Positions 1 through 13,789 of a DNA stretch of 64,000 nucleotides are shown in pieces. Below the pieces are notes generated by a model, which saw only the letters and a program-made list of their open reading frames with translations, did not search any database and had not been told where the DNA came from. Within the stretch, counting starts at the first letter, position 1; every line of letters begins with the position of its first letter. The stretch comes from Hedera helix (Eukaryota; Streptophyta; Magnoliopsida; Apiales; Araliaceae). The stretch covers positions 41,947,467 through 42,011,466 of the forward strand of contig OX359281.1 of the NCBI GenBank assembly GCA_947179155.2, in the 5' to 3' direction. Both the position numbers and the translations under genes were made by a program.

Positions 1-455
1 AGTCTTTTTACATAAAATTCTCATAAAGACTCTACAAAACTTACTTGAAAGTACAAATATGTATTAATATTATTGTCATCATCAAATCAAATAGAGGAAC
101 TCATAAATACAAGTACTAATTAATATTAATTATTATTTTCTCATAATATTTTTTCTATATTTTTAATATGTAGTTGTATAAGAATAAGTTACAATTATGA
201 CTTTCTATTATAGCAATTAACTAAATTTCATTCAATAATATATAAGTCATAATTATTATTTACATTAATTAATCCAATGTCTCCTATATGAAATAAAATT
301 AGTAATTAAAGTAATCATTAATATATTTTATAATATATAATATATTTCGTGATCATAATATATTTTTTTCAATATTTTTAAGACTTAGTTATTAAGAGCC
401 CAAAGTTGAGTTACCCCAAAAGAAAACTAATATCCTCACAATTTTTACGAATAAT
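1..455. other. AT-rich spacer, left edge
   Basis: Very AT-rich DNA with runs of TTAATATTAAT-type words. No exon, splice signal or repeat boundary could be supported. It lies beyond the stop codon of the HD-ZIP IV fragment and may hold its former 3' UTR. Confidence 0.5.
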
Positions 456-1429
456 TTACCTCTCGAACTCACCTAAAGCCTTCTTTATCTTCCGAGTAGC
501 GAATCGGGTAACAGCTTTGATAGTTGCAATTGACTACTGGTCTATCGGATTCGAGGGGTCGCCAATTACTACTTGGTATGCCATTGTGGTAAGTGAACAG
601 TTGGAGCCCACGATATTACTGGTGCTAATGTGGCTGCTTGCAGGTCCGAAATAACCCTCTCGGGAGACTAAGAAGCCTGACGGAAGTATGTGTATGTTAG
701 GTGAGTGCTCCTGGCCTGTGCTTATTTCCCTGTTAAGGATTTCCAGGTCAATTGGGGCGTAAACCTGTAAGGATCCCAGAGGACCAATGTAGGTTTCTTG
801 AAGCATAGCAAAATTGGGCTCATCAGGCTTGCGAGGGCCCGAGGCTGAAAAAAAAAGTATGCGACTATTTGGCAAATACGGAAATTAAAATCAAGAGCAC
901 AAGATTTTTCCGTAAAATGCACACCTCTAAAAAAATCACCGGAGAAATAAAATTGTATCGAAGTGTTAAAAATACAGTCTACGAATAGAAGTCTTACGCT
1001 CAAAATTTGAATATACCTAAATTGATGTGACAAAAAAATAAGAATGAATAAAAAAATTCCCAAAATTTCATCTACAATAACACGTATTTATCCGAAATAA
1101 AAGTGTAAGAGACCCGAATAATATAACAAGATACTACGGGGACTTCGTCCCTGCCCCCTTTTAAAGGATTAGTAGTGTTAGCGTACCTGGACATTAGTTA
1201 GACAAAGGATGATAGATTGTGTAATGGATCCTAAACTAGTCAATTTTTGTCTACTAACCTAACATTTTTTCATAAATAAATTTGTGAATAACGGTTACAG
1301 TTGTCCACATTATCTACGAATACAGGAGTGAAGTAATAACCTGAGGATTGATATGCAATTTCCAGGGTGAGTTCCACATGATATATTCATAGTCTCTTGC
1401 ATAGTTTTTCCACCAGAGAGCACATCCCA
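456..1429 (-). pseudogene. Class IV HD-ZIP (START-HD) C-terminal fragment, two exons, broken
   Basis: Class IV HD-ZIP proteins (GL2/ANL2/HDG group) are epidermal transcription factors with a homeodomain, leucine zipper and START domain. Two pieces of the conserved region behind START are visible on the - strand. Exon A (1429 down to 1341) reads WDVLSGG...THPGNCISILR, between an acceptor TTTACTAG and a donor AG|GTTATT. Exon B (844 down to 456) follows TTTTTTCAG and contains LQETYIGPLGSLQVYAP, then HILPSGFL, then SLTTMAYQVV, the usual order of this family. Two defects are seen. A TAG at 536-534 interrupts the frame just before SIATIKAVT, which continues in the same frame to a TAA at 458-456. 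The phases of exon A (2) and exon B (needs 1) also do not fit. No homeodomain, zipper or earlier START exons occur before the SAC gene at 1871. The assignment rests on remembered family patterns; a pseudogene fragment is the best explanation. Confidence 0.72.
845..1340 (-). other. Intron of the HD-ZIP IV fragment
   Basis: AT-rich sequence between a GT donor (on the - strand, at 1340) and a T-rich acceptor ending at 845. No separate gene or repeat is recognised in it. Confidence 0.5.
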
Positions 1430-1870
1430 CTAGTAAAATAAACATAAAAATGTTATGAAAAAGACAACAATCTCCCTCTACATGAATGAAAAGTTAATAT
1501 TAATATTAATATCAAATGCAAGAGTTATCAATATTAATTTATCAAATGAAAACGCTAATATTAAAATTAATATCAAAAGAAAAGTTAATATTAATATTAC
1601 TATGTAAAAATAAATTTATATTTGGACTCGAATATTTAAAATATATTTAAGTGTAGCTTAAAAATATTTTATGCAAAATAAAATGTACCCCTCAACAAAA
1701 TACATTCCAAAATTGATTGTGCTGCATAAAATAGACTCTCACTTTTAAATGATTAAAACATCAAATAAAAATTAAGTTCAAACAGCGCTTCGAACTCAAT
1801 CCAACGTATATGTGTATGTATAAGTATATATATAATGTCTACACCTGAATGCTAAAATCCATAAATGCAG
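1430..1870. other. Spacer between HD-ZIP fragment and SAC start (probable SAC 5' region)
   Basis: AT-rich, with repeated TTAATATTAATATC words at about 1490-1600. It must contain the SAC promoter and 5' UTR, but no convincing TATA box or initiator could be picked out. In-frame codons before the chosen SAC start read TAA-ATG-CAG-ATG (1862-1873). Confidence 0.4.
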
Positions 1871-4800
1871 ATGGCAAAATCCGATAATTCGAAGTCCAAT
1901 TCCTCCAAACTGCAATCCAATGATCCCGAAAACGATCCCAATTCGTATTCACTAGAGAAATTCATACTCTACGAAACCCGAGCGGTAAAATTCATCCTAA
2001 AATTGTCTTCAATTACCTTAGTTTTCGATCAATATTTTTGGTGAATTTTAGGTTTATTTGGTTTTTATGTGTAGAGATTCTATTTAATTGGGTGCGATCG
2101 AAATAAGAGATTCTTCAGAGTATTGAAAATTGACAGGATGGAACCGTCGGATTTAAATATCAGTGAAGATCCTGTGGTTTATTCGTCACAGGAAGTTAGG
2201 AGTTTGCTCCAGCGGATTGATGAGGGCAATCGTGCCACCGGTGGATTGAGTTCTGTTGCCAAAGTTTATGGGATAGCTGGTAAGTTTTTGGGTTTTATTT
2301 TCAGGTTTAAATCCTGTTTGATTATCAGTTTCTAATTTCTGTTGTGGGTGCCTGTTTTGTTATCATGTTTTCACAATTTTGTTTTGTTTTCTAATTTTTT
2401 TAGTAAGGAATTCCTTTGATTATCATTCTAATTGGGTTTGAACAATATTTTGGCAGAAGTGTGGAAAAAAAGAAGAAAAACTAATAGTAAAATAATTCAA
2501 ATTAGAGCTTACTGACAACTTCCAAGAACAGCTAAGAAGACCTTTATTGTGTTTTAAAAATTTCTGCAATATATTTGAAAAAAAAAGTAGAAACTCTGTC
2601 AAAGACGATATTTGAGTTTTTTCTGAAAGTAAAAAGAGAGACTTAAAGATGCTATTCAAACAATTCCGGTCGTCATTTTCTGTTATTGAAGATAAGGATG
2701 TGCTTAGTTACATGTTTAATGTATTTAACATTGTTTTAATGTATATGTTAGAGATTGCATTAGCTTGTAGTTGTTGTTTTAGGAGGCAGGAGGGTTTCTG
2801 AGAAATTGAACATTGAATGTTTTTAAAGGAAAACATAAAACTTGTTAACAAATGATATCCAAATTTGGTCTAATTCTTAAAGGTACTTTAGAAATTGTCT
2901 CTGATGGCTTACTAAGTTTCTATTTATTTTTTAATTTGTTTATCTCCCTCTTTAGGTTGTATCAAATTCTTGGAATCATATTATTTAATATTGGTAACGA
3001 AGCGTCGGCAAATCGGATGCATATGTGGTCATGCAATATACAGTATAGATGGCAGCCAAATAATTACGATTCCGCATGTCTCAGTTCAAACTGATGTTGC
3101 TCATTCAAAAACCGAGTTGAGGTAATTTTGATTTGAACTTTTCTTTTGGTGATATTTCTTGGTTCTTAATTTCTATAGACCTTTTTATATAGTGGAAATA
3201 AATTCCAAATAATTTTTTTATTTATTTTACCTGTGATGAGTAAAATAGTGACCGACAAATTAGTGCTACCTGAAGCAGCCCCACCCAGGTCGGAGTGAAG
3301 AACCAGCAAACTGGGCCTTTCTAAGGTGGGCTATATTAGAAATAAATAAAGTGTAGGGACTTATTATTAGTTACTGTGGAGTATTTTAGAAGTAGAAGTA
3401 GACGGTGGTAGTTACTTAATGTTGTATGTTAAAATTCTGGCTCATGTTAATAGTTCCATAATTGGCTAAGCGTGATTGAATAACTTGAATAGTACGAATG
3501 ATTTAAAGAATTCCTTATTAGGGGAAGGCAATGTAAGGCTAAGGGCCATAGTAAAAATAAATAAATTGTAGACAATTGCTCCCCTTGTTCCACAAAAAGC
3601 GTTCCATTTGAATTTCTTTTTTAGTCAATTTGTGAATTGATTGTATTCTATTAAGAAATTAGTATGTTATATAGCTACTTTTTAATTCTATGTGTTTATA
3701 ATTAAAGTTTGACAATATTTGTTTTTAGCGATCACCTAGGCATTGTTGGCACTAGTACCACTGCCTTTTAACTACAATATTTGCAAAGTTATATAATAAC
3801 CCCAAAACATGAAACTATGAAAGTGAGAAGTAAAAATATGCAGTGTGTGTGCCCACCTTGGTGGAATTGATTCAGCACCAATAAAGTTGTTATCTTGTGC
3901 ATTTGTGTTTGCAATTGATATATAACACATACTCTCTTGTTTCTTAACCTCCCCAGTCAGTATGGTGTCAATTGCAATTGTAAATCATTCCGGTTCATCC
4001 TAATTGTTACATTTGATACAACTGCAGGTACAAGAAGCTTTTATCCAGTGTAGACTTGACTAAAGATTTTTTCTATAGTTATACGTATCCTATAATGCAA
4101 AGTTTGCAGAAAAATGTGACGTCAATGGCTGATGAACGGATGCCATATGAGAATATATTTGTGTGGAATGCTTTTCTAACTGAAGCAATTCGATCAAGAT
4201 TCAAGAACACAATCTGGACAATTGCTTTAGTTCATGGGAATTTTAAGCAGGTATCGAACTTTTCTTTTTGTATGTTATGTTTTTCATTTTTGTAGGTGTA
4301 TTTTGTTGTTTACCAGAAGGCAAATTTGACATTTTCACAGGGCTTTCCTAACATGGACTTTTGTCCCATTTACTATTTAGGTGAGGAGAGCCTTGTGGAA
4401 ATAGCAAATTACCTTGTGGACATATCATGTGGAAAGCATCAAAGAAAAGCTGCAAACCATAGACACGGTGAATACTAGTAGACAAGATGAGCTAACGAAA
4501 GGAAAAAAATTGATGGGAAGGGAACATCTAAATTCTAATAAAATTGCAAGGGGCATTGTAAGAGATAAAAATTGTAGTGGTTTATTTTATATATAGTTTC
4601 CCGATAAAGGTTTTGTAAGAAGAAGAGTCACAAGATTCAACTATGTTCGTCTTAAATTTCTCATTGTAAATGTTTCTCAGAGTTTTTGACAACACGACTT
4701 TTATATTTCACTGCCAAATTCTGCCATCCTGCACCATATCATTTCATTCCAGTAATCTAGAATTTGTGTCAATAATATTTATTTGTTCGATAACATTATT

Positions 4801-5063
4801 GTGACTTATATCGCAACTGAATGTACCATATTGAGCCTTCAATGGATATTTTTGTATATGATAATTGCAGATTAGGCTATCAGTCTTTGGAAGAGACTTC
4901 AGTGTTTCTCTGGTTTCAAGGCGGTCTCGACATTTTGCAGGGACACAGTATGCCCTATTTGAAAATATTTATGTCAACTGCTTGGAAAATCACCGTAGTT
5001 TGTAAATATGCTGATTGTTTCATAATATTTTGCTAATCTACATGTGAGTTGTAATGATATACA

Positions 5064-5095
<32 letters not shown>

Positions 5096-8000
5096 GAAGA
5101 GAGAGATGAAATAACAAAAATGGTTATTTCATCTGGTTCCCCCTTGTTTTGATAAACGCATGCGATAGAAACCACTTTTAAGTAGGCATTCAAACACGAA
5201 TAAGCGGAAGCAGTTATTGCTGAAGTTAGCAAAATATAAATGTTCAATTCCTGAATTGCCCTTATTGACCAACTCAAGGATATCCAGCTTTTTATGAGGA
5301 CAAAATTGAAGATACTTAACTAAACAAACTACTAAAATGCCCCTTGCCCCTAAAGATACATTTGGAATATTATTTTTAATTTACTTTTATAAGTTCATAT
5401 TGGCTATAATTATTATCTCTCTCCGTCTCTCATAAAACTGACCTAATTCTCTCTCTTTCTCTGTGTGGTAACTCTAATTGAATTAATCTCTTTCTTACAT
5501 AAATGGTACTGTTCATCATGACCGTCAAACTGGTATAGCCTTCCATCATAGGCACCTCCACCCGCTTGCACTATCATCACCCTTCCATCCTTGTACCCGC
5601 TGCCAACACATTTAGCATATAATGCATGGTAACCCATGAAATCACTCAACCACCCACCGATATTCTCTGAAACATCAATTCCTACCATACCTTAAGAGGA
5701 ACCCCACACTATTTTATACTGTCAAAACCATAGTCAAGCATCCAATTTAACTGTATGTTATGGTGAAAATAGTAACCAATCTTTCAGATCACTTGTGTAT
5801 GATGGATTGCCACTGCCACAGTTCCAGCAGTTTGACCTAATATAACTTGAAGAATACAAATAACCCAGCAACAATTCATTTTCAGATCATTAAGATGACT
5901 AAACCAATAAGACCAGAGTCTCCAAGCTGCTGGAGTAACTGGACAGTGCAAAATGAGGCGAGGATGAGTCTTTTCATTTTGAAAAAGAAGGGTACCATAT
6001 CGTTATACAATTATACATACATGGATGAAGTCTACCCTTCAAGATAAATCAAATGCATAACAAATGAAGGATAAAAGTGGCAGGCCTTTGGAGGATTCAT
6101 TATTTTCCTTGATGGCTTGTAACCAATATGATAATTACATCCTCGTATGCCATCACAGTTCTGCATCTTGGCCCGGTAATGGGCTTGATGCGGAAAGGAA
6201 AAAGAAATTTTTTATTATTAATTTTGTATTGTTAGTTAGAAATAAATATTGGATAATTAATGTAATTATTTAGTAGGATATTTTATGAGAGTTTTATTTT
6301 AATTAGAATAGTTTTATTATAGTAGTAGATTTTAATTAGGAGTTATATTTCAATTAAAAGTTTTGTTTAAGTTAGCTTTTATAATTTGTAATTATCTCAT
6401 TTAATTTGTATTTATCTTTTAGAGTCCAAATTGGATTAGGAGAGTGCTTAGAGCATTATAAATAGGGTTGTAAACTCATTATTGTAGACAAATTAATGAA
6501 TGAATAGATTTGAGATTAAAGCTGTGAGCTTTTGTGTGTGTTCTTTTATCGATTCTCTGTGGGGATAGGTACTCTTATTTCTTTTTTCCACCTTGTCCTA
6601 CATCAGGGCTTGGTCATCAGATGCTGGCATAGGAAAGGATCACAGTTACTCAAGAAAGAAAAAGGAAATCTCCTTACATTTCATATTTTTGACTTGAAGT
6701 TCCCAGTAAATTTACAGCTAGTAATAGAAAAACAACTATTGGTTCTCTAAATACTCATATAATGATACTCTTGCAAAATTTTCTCATGCAAATTGCATTA
6801 ATTGGTTCTGTACTTTTTCTCCATGGATGCAGTTATTTGAAAAGAGGAGTTAATGATAGGGGAAGGGTTGCAAATGATGTTGAAACAGAACAAATTATCC
6901 TTGATGAAGCCGGTTCATGCAAAGGAAGAATGAGTTCTGTTGTACAAATGAGGGGTTCAATTCCTCTCTTTTGGTCTCAAGTAGCCTCAAGATTTAGTCC
7001 CAAGCCTGATATCATTTGTAAGATTTATTTAATTACTCTGTTTTCTTATTATTGATATGTGCATTTTTTGGGTTGAAACTATGCATATGCATATGCTTAT
7101 ATTCTTTTGAATAAACTCATGAAAAGCCTGTTCCTTCCAACTTCAGTGCAAATGTATGATCCTACATATGATGCAACAAAGATGCATTTTGAGGACATGG
7201 CTAAGAGATATGGAAACCCAATTATTGTGCTTAATCTAATCAAGGTAGATTTATCTTAAAATATAATGTTTATATACTGCGTTACTAGATATAAACTTCC
7301 TGTTTGGTATAATATCACGTGGATTTTTCTTGTTTGCTTTTGACATTTGTATGTCCTTTTTAAACGTTAGTTTTTTCTTAGAAGTAATTAATTATCTTTT
7401 ACCCCCTGAAGCTTTAGGCTACTGGGAAATTTTCTTGAAGGTTTATTCAACAGATTAAAGTTGGAGTATCATAAGTTTTTCCATTCCCATTTTTACTGAC
7501 CTCTCGCATACTCCAAAATGTTAGGAATCGTGATGCAGTCCAAAAGGTTAAATATAGATTTTTTTTGTTCTTAACATTATAATTTTTAACAGGATTTATT
7601 ACTTTTATTTTAGGAATTAGGATTCCAGGAAATTGTAAGCTTTATTTTATTTTGTCTGTGAGAGCAAGCCATGTAGTGGTGATGCGGAACGGAAGAAGAA
7701 AATTAAAAAATTTATTATTAATTTTGTATTGATATTTAGAGATAAATATTTAATTATTAATGTTATTATTATTACTTATATTAAGTAGGATATTCTAGTA
7801 ATTGATTTTAATTAGGAGATCAATTTTAACTATGGTTATAGATTTTAATTAGGAGATTATTTCCTTTTTAAATTTAAATTAGGGATTTGAATTATAATAG
7901 TAGATTTGATTAGGAGAATTGTTTTAATTGAGTGGTCCATCACCATCATGACATAAAACTCACTTAGTCCAATGAATTTTTTTTGGCACACAGTTTGGTG

Positions 8001-11000
8001 AAGATGAGTACTAAGGTGGAGACCAATGCAGTGGAAGTTGTGCTCATAGAGGATGGTTTTGACCAATGATAGTGATGTTATGCAGTTATGAAATGTACAT
8101 ATTTGTGTGTCTTGGTGGTGGTTGCCTACATTGGTAAGAAAGGTCTAGGTGTCCTGAGAATGGGGATTGTTGTAGGGAATTACTTGTGTAGCTTTGAGGT
8201 GGTGACTACGTTCGCTGCAACAGAGACAAGGGAGAGAGAAGTAGCTGTCGAGACTAAGGTGTAGTTGGTTGGGACAAGTGGCCCAAAGAGGTGTTGAAGG
8301 AGGTGGATAAATATATTTTTAATGGATGTAATGGTAGAGATGGATTAAAGAAAAAGGGATAGGAGAGGAAAAAAAGTTTTGTTCTAATTTTTCAGTGATT
8401 TTAATCAATTTTAATCGAGTAGTAGCTAAACATATTTCATCTTTGGCAGGTCAATCCATTGTAATTTTGGTTGTCATGTTAATTTAATTTTTGTTTCTTC
8501 TATTTATTTACATTATTTTTTTAGGGGGATTTGTTGCTGTATAATCGAAAACTTAGGGGAAGTTAATGTTATCGGTGTTTTTACTCTAATATAAGATAAT
8601 TGTTGTATTTGCTTGTTCTTTCTACTTTGGATGTCCGGGTTGTCCTTTCCCACGCTATATGATTTTGGGTTATGAACTTTTCCATGTTATAAAGTCTGGT
8701 AAAACTTCTATTAGTTTGTTATGACTATGGTCTATAGGAGGGCCATCCTTGAAAGCTAGCTGTTAGGGAGGAAGAGCCATGACCATATCAACCCACACCA
8801 AGTTGTCCATATTGAAATTAAGTTAGGCACACTTGGTAGGGAGGTTGAATAGGTGTAAGTGAAAATCAATGCCCAATTAAAAATTTATGGATTCTTGACT
8901 TCAGTCGACTGAGTAGGTGAATACAATTGACTGTTTTACTGTTCAGTACGGACAGTTAAATTAAAGCTTTCCTTTTGATTTTTCAGTATTAATTATTACC
9001 TTTTAATTGCTGAAATAAATCTAGCTTAATATATATAATGAGTAGAACGTAAATAATTCAAGCAACTCAAGAAGACACATTTGTACTTGGTTCGTCCCCT
9101 TAATCCTCTAACTAATGGGCTACATCCAAGAGCACATATCAATTGATTCCTAGTAGGTTCCCTTTAAAAATTATCAATTAAATACAATTGATACTTTTTG
9201 TACAATAGAGATCTGAACCATTTTGAGCGCTCAACTCCCTTGATCACCACTATTCCCTTGAGCATGTGGGACTAGGGGATGAGCCACTATGGAATCACGA
9301 CAGTCCAACACGCTAACGTAAATACGTTAATGTAGCTGTTTTCTCTTTTTGATGTCTTCACTTGATTCCTGGCATCCCTCTCCTCTCTTTTTATTTAGTG
9401 TGACGGCGGGAGGAAGGTTAGGTAATGAGTAAAATGTGTGATGAGATGAGTGACACAATTTTCAGATGGGTTCTTTAGAGAGAATAGGATTAAGGCGAGG
9501 ATAAACTTATTCTATGGAGCAAGAGAATGGAGAGCGACTGGAAGGGGTAGGAAAGGGGATGCTTGTGAATCTCAAAGTATGTTCAGTCCATTTAAGGAAT
9601 GTTGTCCTTCCAACCATAGATCTGAGAGATTTTGGGTATTTACTAAGCTCTCATTCGTTGTTTGGAAGGTACAATTACATGAAGTACATAATGAACAAGG
9701 AAGTGAGCTATGGCACAGGTTGCAGCCCTATCTTGTGTTAATAACTGTGATGCTTGCAAACTCGGGGAAGGATACAGGCTGTGGTTATGGACTGGGTAGC
9801 TCATCTCTCTCTCTCTCTCTCTCTCTCTTGATTTAAGAGAGGCCAAGGTTTTCTCTGTGCATGGACCGTACCTTCGTGAAGCCCTGGTCTAAGCCACCAA
9901 TCCAAATTCCATCAAGTTTCCCTGGTATGGGGTGCAGCACTATCTTTTGCTAACTATCATGATGCTGATTCTCGATGGCTTGGGTGCCCTTTAACCCAAG
10001 CTGGATAAGAGTCATACAACCAAAGCGAATTACAATTTTACTTTGACTTGAAAGTATTAGTCGGTGGACCCTCTTACGGGTGTCAAGGGAGTTTCCCCAA
10101 GACTTTAGCAGTGGTAACCTGGGCTCATCAATCACCACTTAGTGACTCCTTACTGGAGGTCAAATTGCATGAATTTGCCATCCATGTGTAGTGGTTTACA
10201 CTATACCTGCAGAGTAGAGAAGCACAAGTATGTTACAGAATTTTGCAATAAACGACATATATAAGTTTGTAAGAGGTTTGCTTTTGAAGTATATATTATA
10301 TGTTTTTCTTCTCATCACTTTTCCAGTGATTACCTTAATCCGATTCTGCCATGATGACCATTAAGACAATTGTAATGTGCATGCTGTAAATTGATAAAGG
10401 CAAAAGAGATTTGGATAAGAGGCTAGAGAAGAGAGAGACCGAGTATTTTGCTGTGTTCGGTAATATAAAAGACTGCTATAGAATTCATGTATACTAACCT
10501 GAGAAGCATAAAACATGAAAACAGATAATTTCAGGTGAAACAGCCCTAGGACGGGGCTGACCGGGTCACTAGAGGTATCTTGCCACTACACTCCCTTACT
10601 GGACCAGCTGGTCACTTGCAAAAACTCTCTTTTTTGATATATATATATATATATATATTGATTGTAAGACGTACATTAACTCCAATGTCTGCGTGTTAAT
10701 ACTTGTAAGGAGGAAATGAAGTGATTACTCGTTTAATCCACTGAAAGTAAATATGTTTATTTAAATAATTAGTTATTTTCTATGTGTGTGAAGATTTTAT
10801 TACTCTTCTTAATTTCATATTGTTCAGAATCACCAGGCTTAAACTTTGATGTCTAAGCTCTCAACATAGTGTGCAATGGCTGATACCATTTACTAACATC
10901 TATAGTTAAATTGTAGACCGTTGAGAAAAGACCACGAGAAATGATGCTGAGGCGTGAGTTTACTAATGCAGTTGGGTATCTAAACCAGATTCTTTCAGAA

Positions 11001-13754
11001 GAAAATCAGCTGAAGTTTATCCATTGGGACTTTCACAAGTTTGCAAAGAGGTAAGCTGTACACATGTTATGTTTGTTGTTCCATAGACCTCCTTTGCACT
11101 AACTATTATGTTTCTTTGCCAATTTCAAGTAAGTCTGCCAATGTGTTGGCAGTTTTAGGTGGTGTGGCAAGTGAAGCACTTGACTTGACTGGGGTCTACT
11201 ATAGTGGAAAGCCTCCCATTGTTAAAAGAAAAGCCACCCAACTTAGTCGTACCAGTACTGCAAGGTATCATGCTTTTCCTTAACTGATGCATGTATTCTT
11301 TAGCTTCTGTATATGGTGAGATATCATGCCTTTCTTTAATATACTTGTGTGCTTTTCATCACTTATAACACAATGAGTGCAATTCATTTCTCCTTTCCAA
11401 AAAAGTGTTCAGTTCATTATTTGACCACGTGTTTTGGTTGTATGATTTGAAAAGCACATAGGTTTGTACAACATTCTTGAATTAGGAGTTTGCGGATATT
11501 GTTTTCATAATATATAAGTTATTCTATGATTTCATTTTCTTTGTAGAAAAGTGATTGCTCGTGTTTTGCATCTGATAACTGATATTGGTCCAATGCATTC
11601 TTGCATGTAGCAAATCTAGATGTAGCTGTGGTGCTCAAATCTGGCTTTCTATCATTGTATACCTTGCATACAAGTTGTTTAGTTATTTCAAATTTTAAAT
11701 TATTTCTGATGTAGACTTCAGTTGATCAAAGGTTCCAAGGAAATGTAACTTTAAGGAAGCAAGAAAATTGTTTCAATTTTGTATTATTTTTTATTAGATT
11801 TTGGACTGCAAAACATTTATGTAAAAAATTAATAAATTAATCACCGGTAGCTTGCAGCTGTGAGTTGGTCGCCCCTTAGTTGTGGTAGATTTTAAAGTGA
11901 GGTCCTTCTATAGGAGTTGTTGGGGAGAGGCTGTGTGGGTATTCCTCGGAAACGCATTTGGAAGGTGGATGTTCTGAAGAAAATAGCCTTTTCTCTTGTA
12001 AGGCGGTTTGAAGATGCAATTTTGACACAGGACAATATTAAGAAGAGGGGGAAAGTCATTGTTTATAGATGCTCGATGTGCAAGATGGATTGGAAGTCGA
12101 TTGATCATTGGCTTTTGCATTGTGAGAGTTATGGAATGTTGTGCATGGTTTTTCTTGGGATATGCCTAAGATAGTGGTAGGGTTCCTACAAGCTGCATGC
12201 TTGGGAGGAGTTTAGAATGCATGTGGTAGTTGAGCGAAGTGGAACTGGATCCACATGCTTAATGGTGGACTATTTGGCGTCAGAGGAGCAGCCTTACTTT
12301 GAGGATGTTGTCAAGTCTGGGCTCTGTTTTAGATCTTTATTATTGAGCTTCTTGTTTTTTTACTGAACGAGGTTTACCCTGGTTCTGTTATACCCTTTAT
12401 TGATTTCCTAGAGGAGTTCTCCTTGAGATCCCTTTGAGAGGGCTTTTCTCTTGTGCAGTGTGTTCAAGGTTGTAGGCTTGTGCAATGTGTGTGTGTGTTT
12501 GTTTTCCTTGTATCTACTTACTTTTATATTTAGAATTAATTTGGATTCTACCGTTAGAATTTAGAACTATTGGGGATTATTAAGTGTCTAGTTTAATTCG
12601 GTTAGTTGAGTATTTTCTATATCCACTTTCTTGCTAGTATAAGTTAGTTTAGGATCCCTTTGAGAGGGCTTTTCTCTTGTGCAGTGTGTTCAAGGTTGTA
12701 GGCTTGTGCAATGTGTTTGTTTTCCTTGTATGTACTTACTTTTATATTTAGAATTAATTTGGATTCTACCGTTAGAATTTAGAACTATTGGGGATTATTA
12801 AGTGTCTAGTTTAATTCGGTTAGTTGAGTATTTTCTATATCCACTTTCTTGCTAGTATAAGTTAGTTTAGGATATCAGGATTATTTATGCAGTTTAGGAT
12901 ATCAGGGTTGTTTCCTTAATTGGATTACGTGTTCTAATCATACTTGTCAAGTCGTTGCCTAGGCGATAACTAGTCAACACTTGGGCGTCTAAGCGGCTCG
13001 AAAGTTGCAAGGCGTCTCACGACTTGGACAATTGTCACCTTAGGTCGCCTAGGAGAGACGGGAAGAGAGAGAAAGTGGAAGAGAGAGAGAGAGCTGCGAC
13101 TTCCTTCTCTTCCGAGGTTCCTTTGACTGCTCTAGGAAAGAGGGAAAGAGAGAGAGGCAGAGGGCTGCTTGGTTTTGTTTATTTAATGGGTTACCCACTA
13201 AGTCAAAACAGAGTGTTGTACAGCTGTGACTCACTGTATTTAATGGTTTTAGTTTATTTAATGGCTCGTGTTTTGCTATCCATGATTTCATTCATGTTCA
13301 TGAGACACGTGTTTTACAACAAACTAACTCAACACACAGTATTGTACAACTATACAGTAGTAATGTAGCAAGTATTATATATTTTATAAATACAATTTTA
13401 GTACATAATTTATATTAATATTATATACTTGATAAATAAATATTAATATTATATCTACAACACAATAAATTAGTATTATATTTGTTTTGTTATTATAGTT
13501 TATTAGTATAATATTAACATTAAATTTATTTTTTACTTATATAATAATATATTTATTTATTACCCATTAAAAATAAATTTAATATAATCAATAAATATTT
13601 TCACTTTTAATTTTACAATTGTTATAAGTAATTTAATTTTTATTTTTTTTATTTTACTATTGAAGTTAAATTTGCCTATTTGTCTACTTGCTATTTTTGT
13701 TTTAGTATATGTTTTGAGCCAATGAATTGTAATGTAGTGTTAATTATGTATAAT

Positions 13755-13789
<35 letters not shown>

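Larger units (their letters stand above)
4948..6832. other. SAC intron 5
   Basis: 1.9-kb intron holding a TA microsatellite (5071-5094), an unrecognised antisense open frame (5443-5688) and a solo LTR (6186-6605). The remainder shows no recognisable feature. Confidence 0.6.
7245..10916. other. SAC intron 7
   Basis: 3.7-kb intron. It contains a truncated LTR (7680-7930), a CT tract (9804-9828) and an AT tract (10637-10658). The stretch at about 8830-9360 has the look of a dispersed plant repeat but no ends could be fixed. The longer open frames at 9450-9846 show no family resemblance. Confidence 0.5.

Noticed and set aside
9450..9846. Overlapping open frames of 128, 75 and 67 codons in SAC intron 7
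   Set aside because: Three frames over the same DNA, a CT microsatellite translated as Ser-Leu or Arg-Glu repeats, and no family resemblance or splice support.
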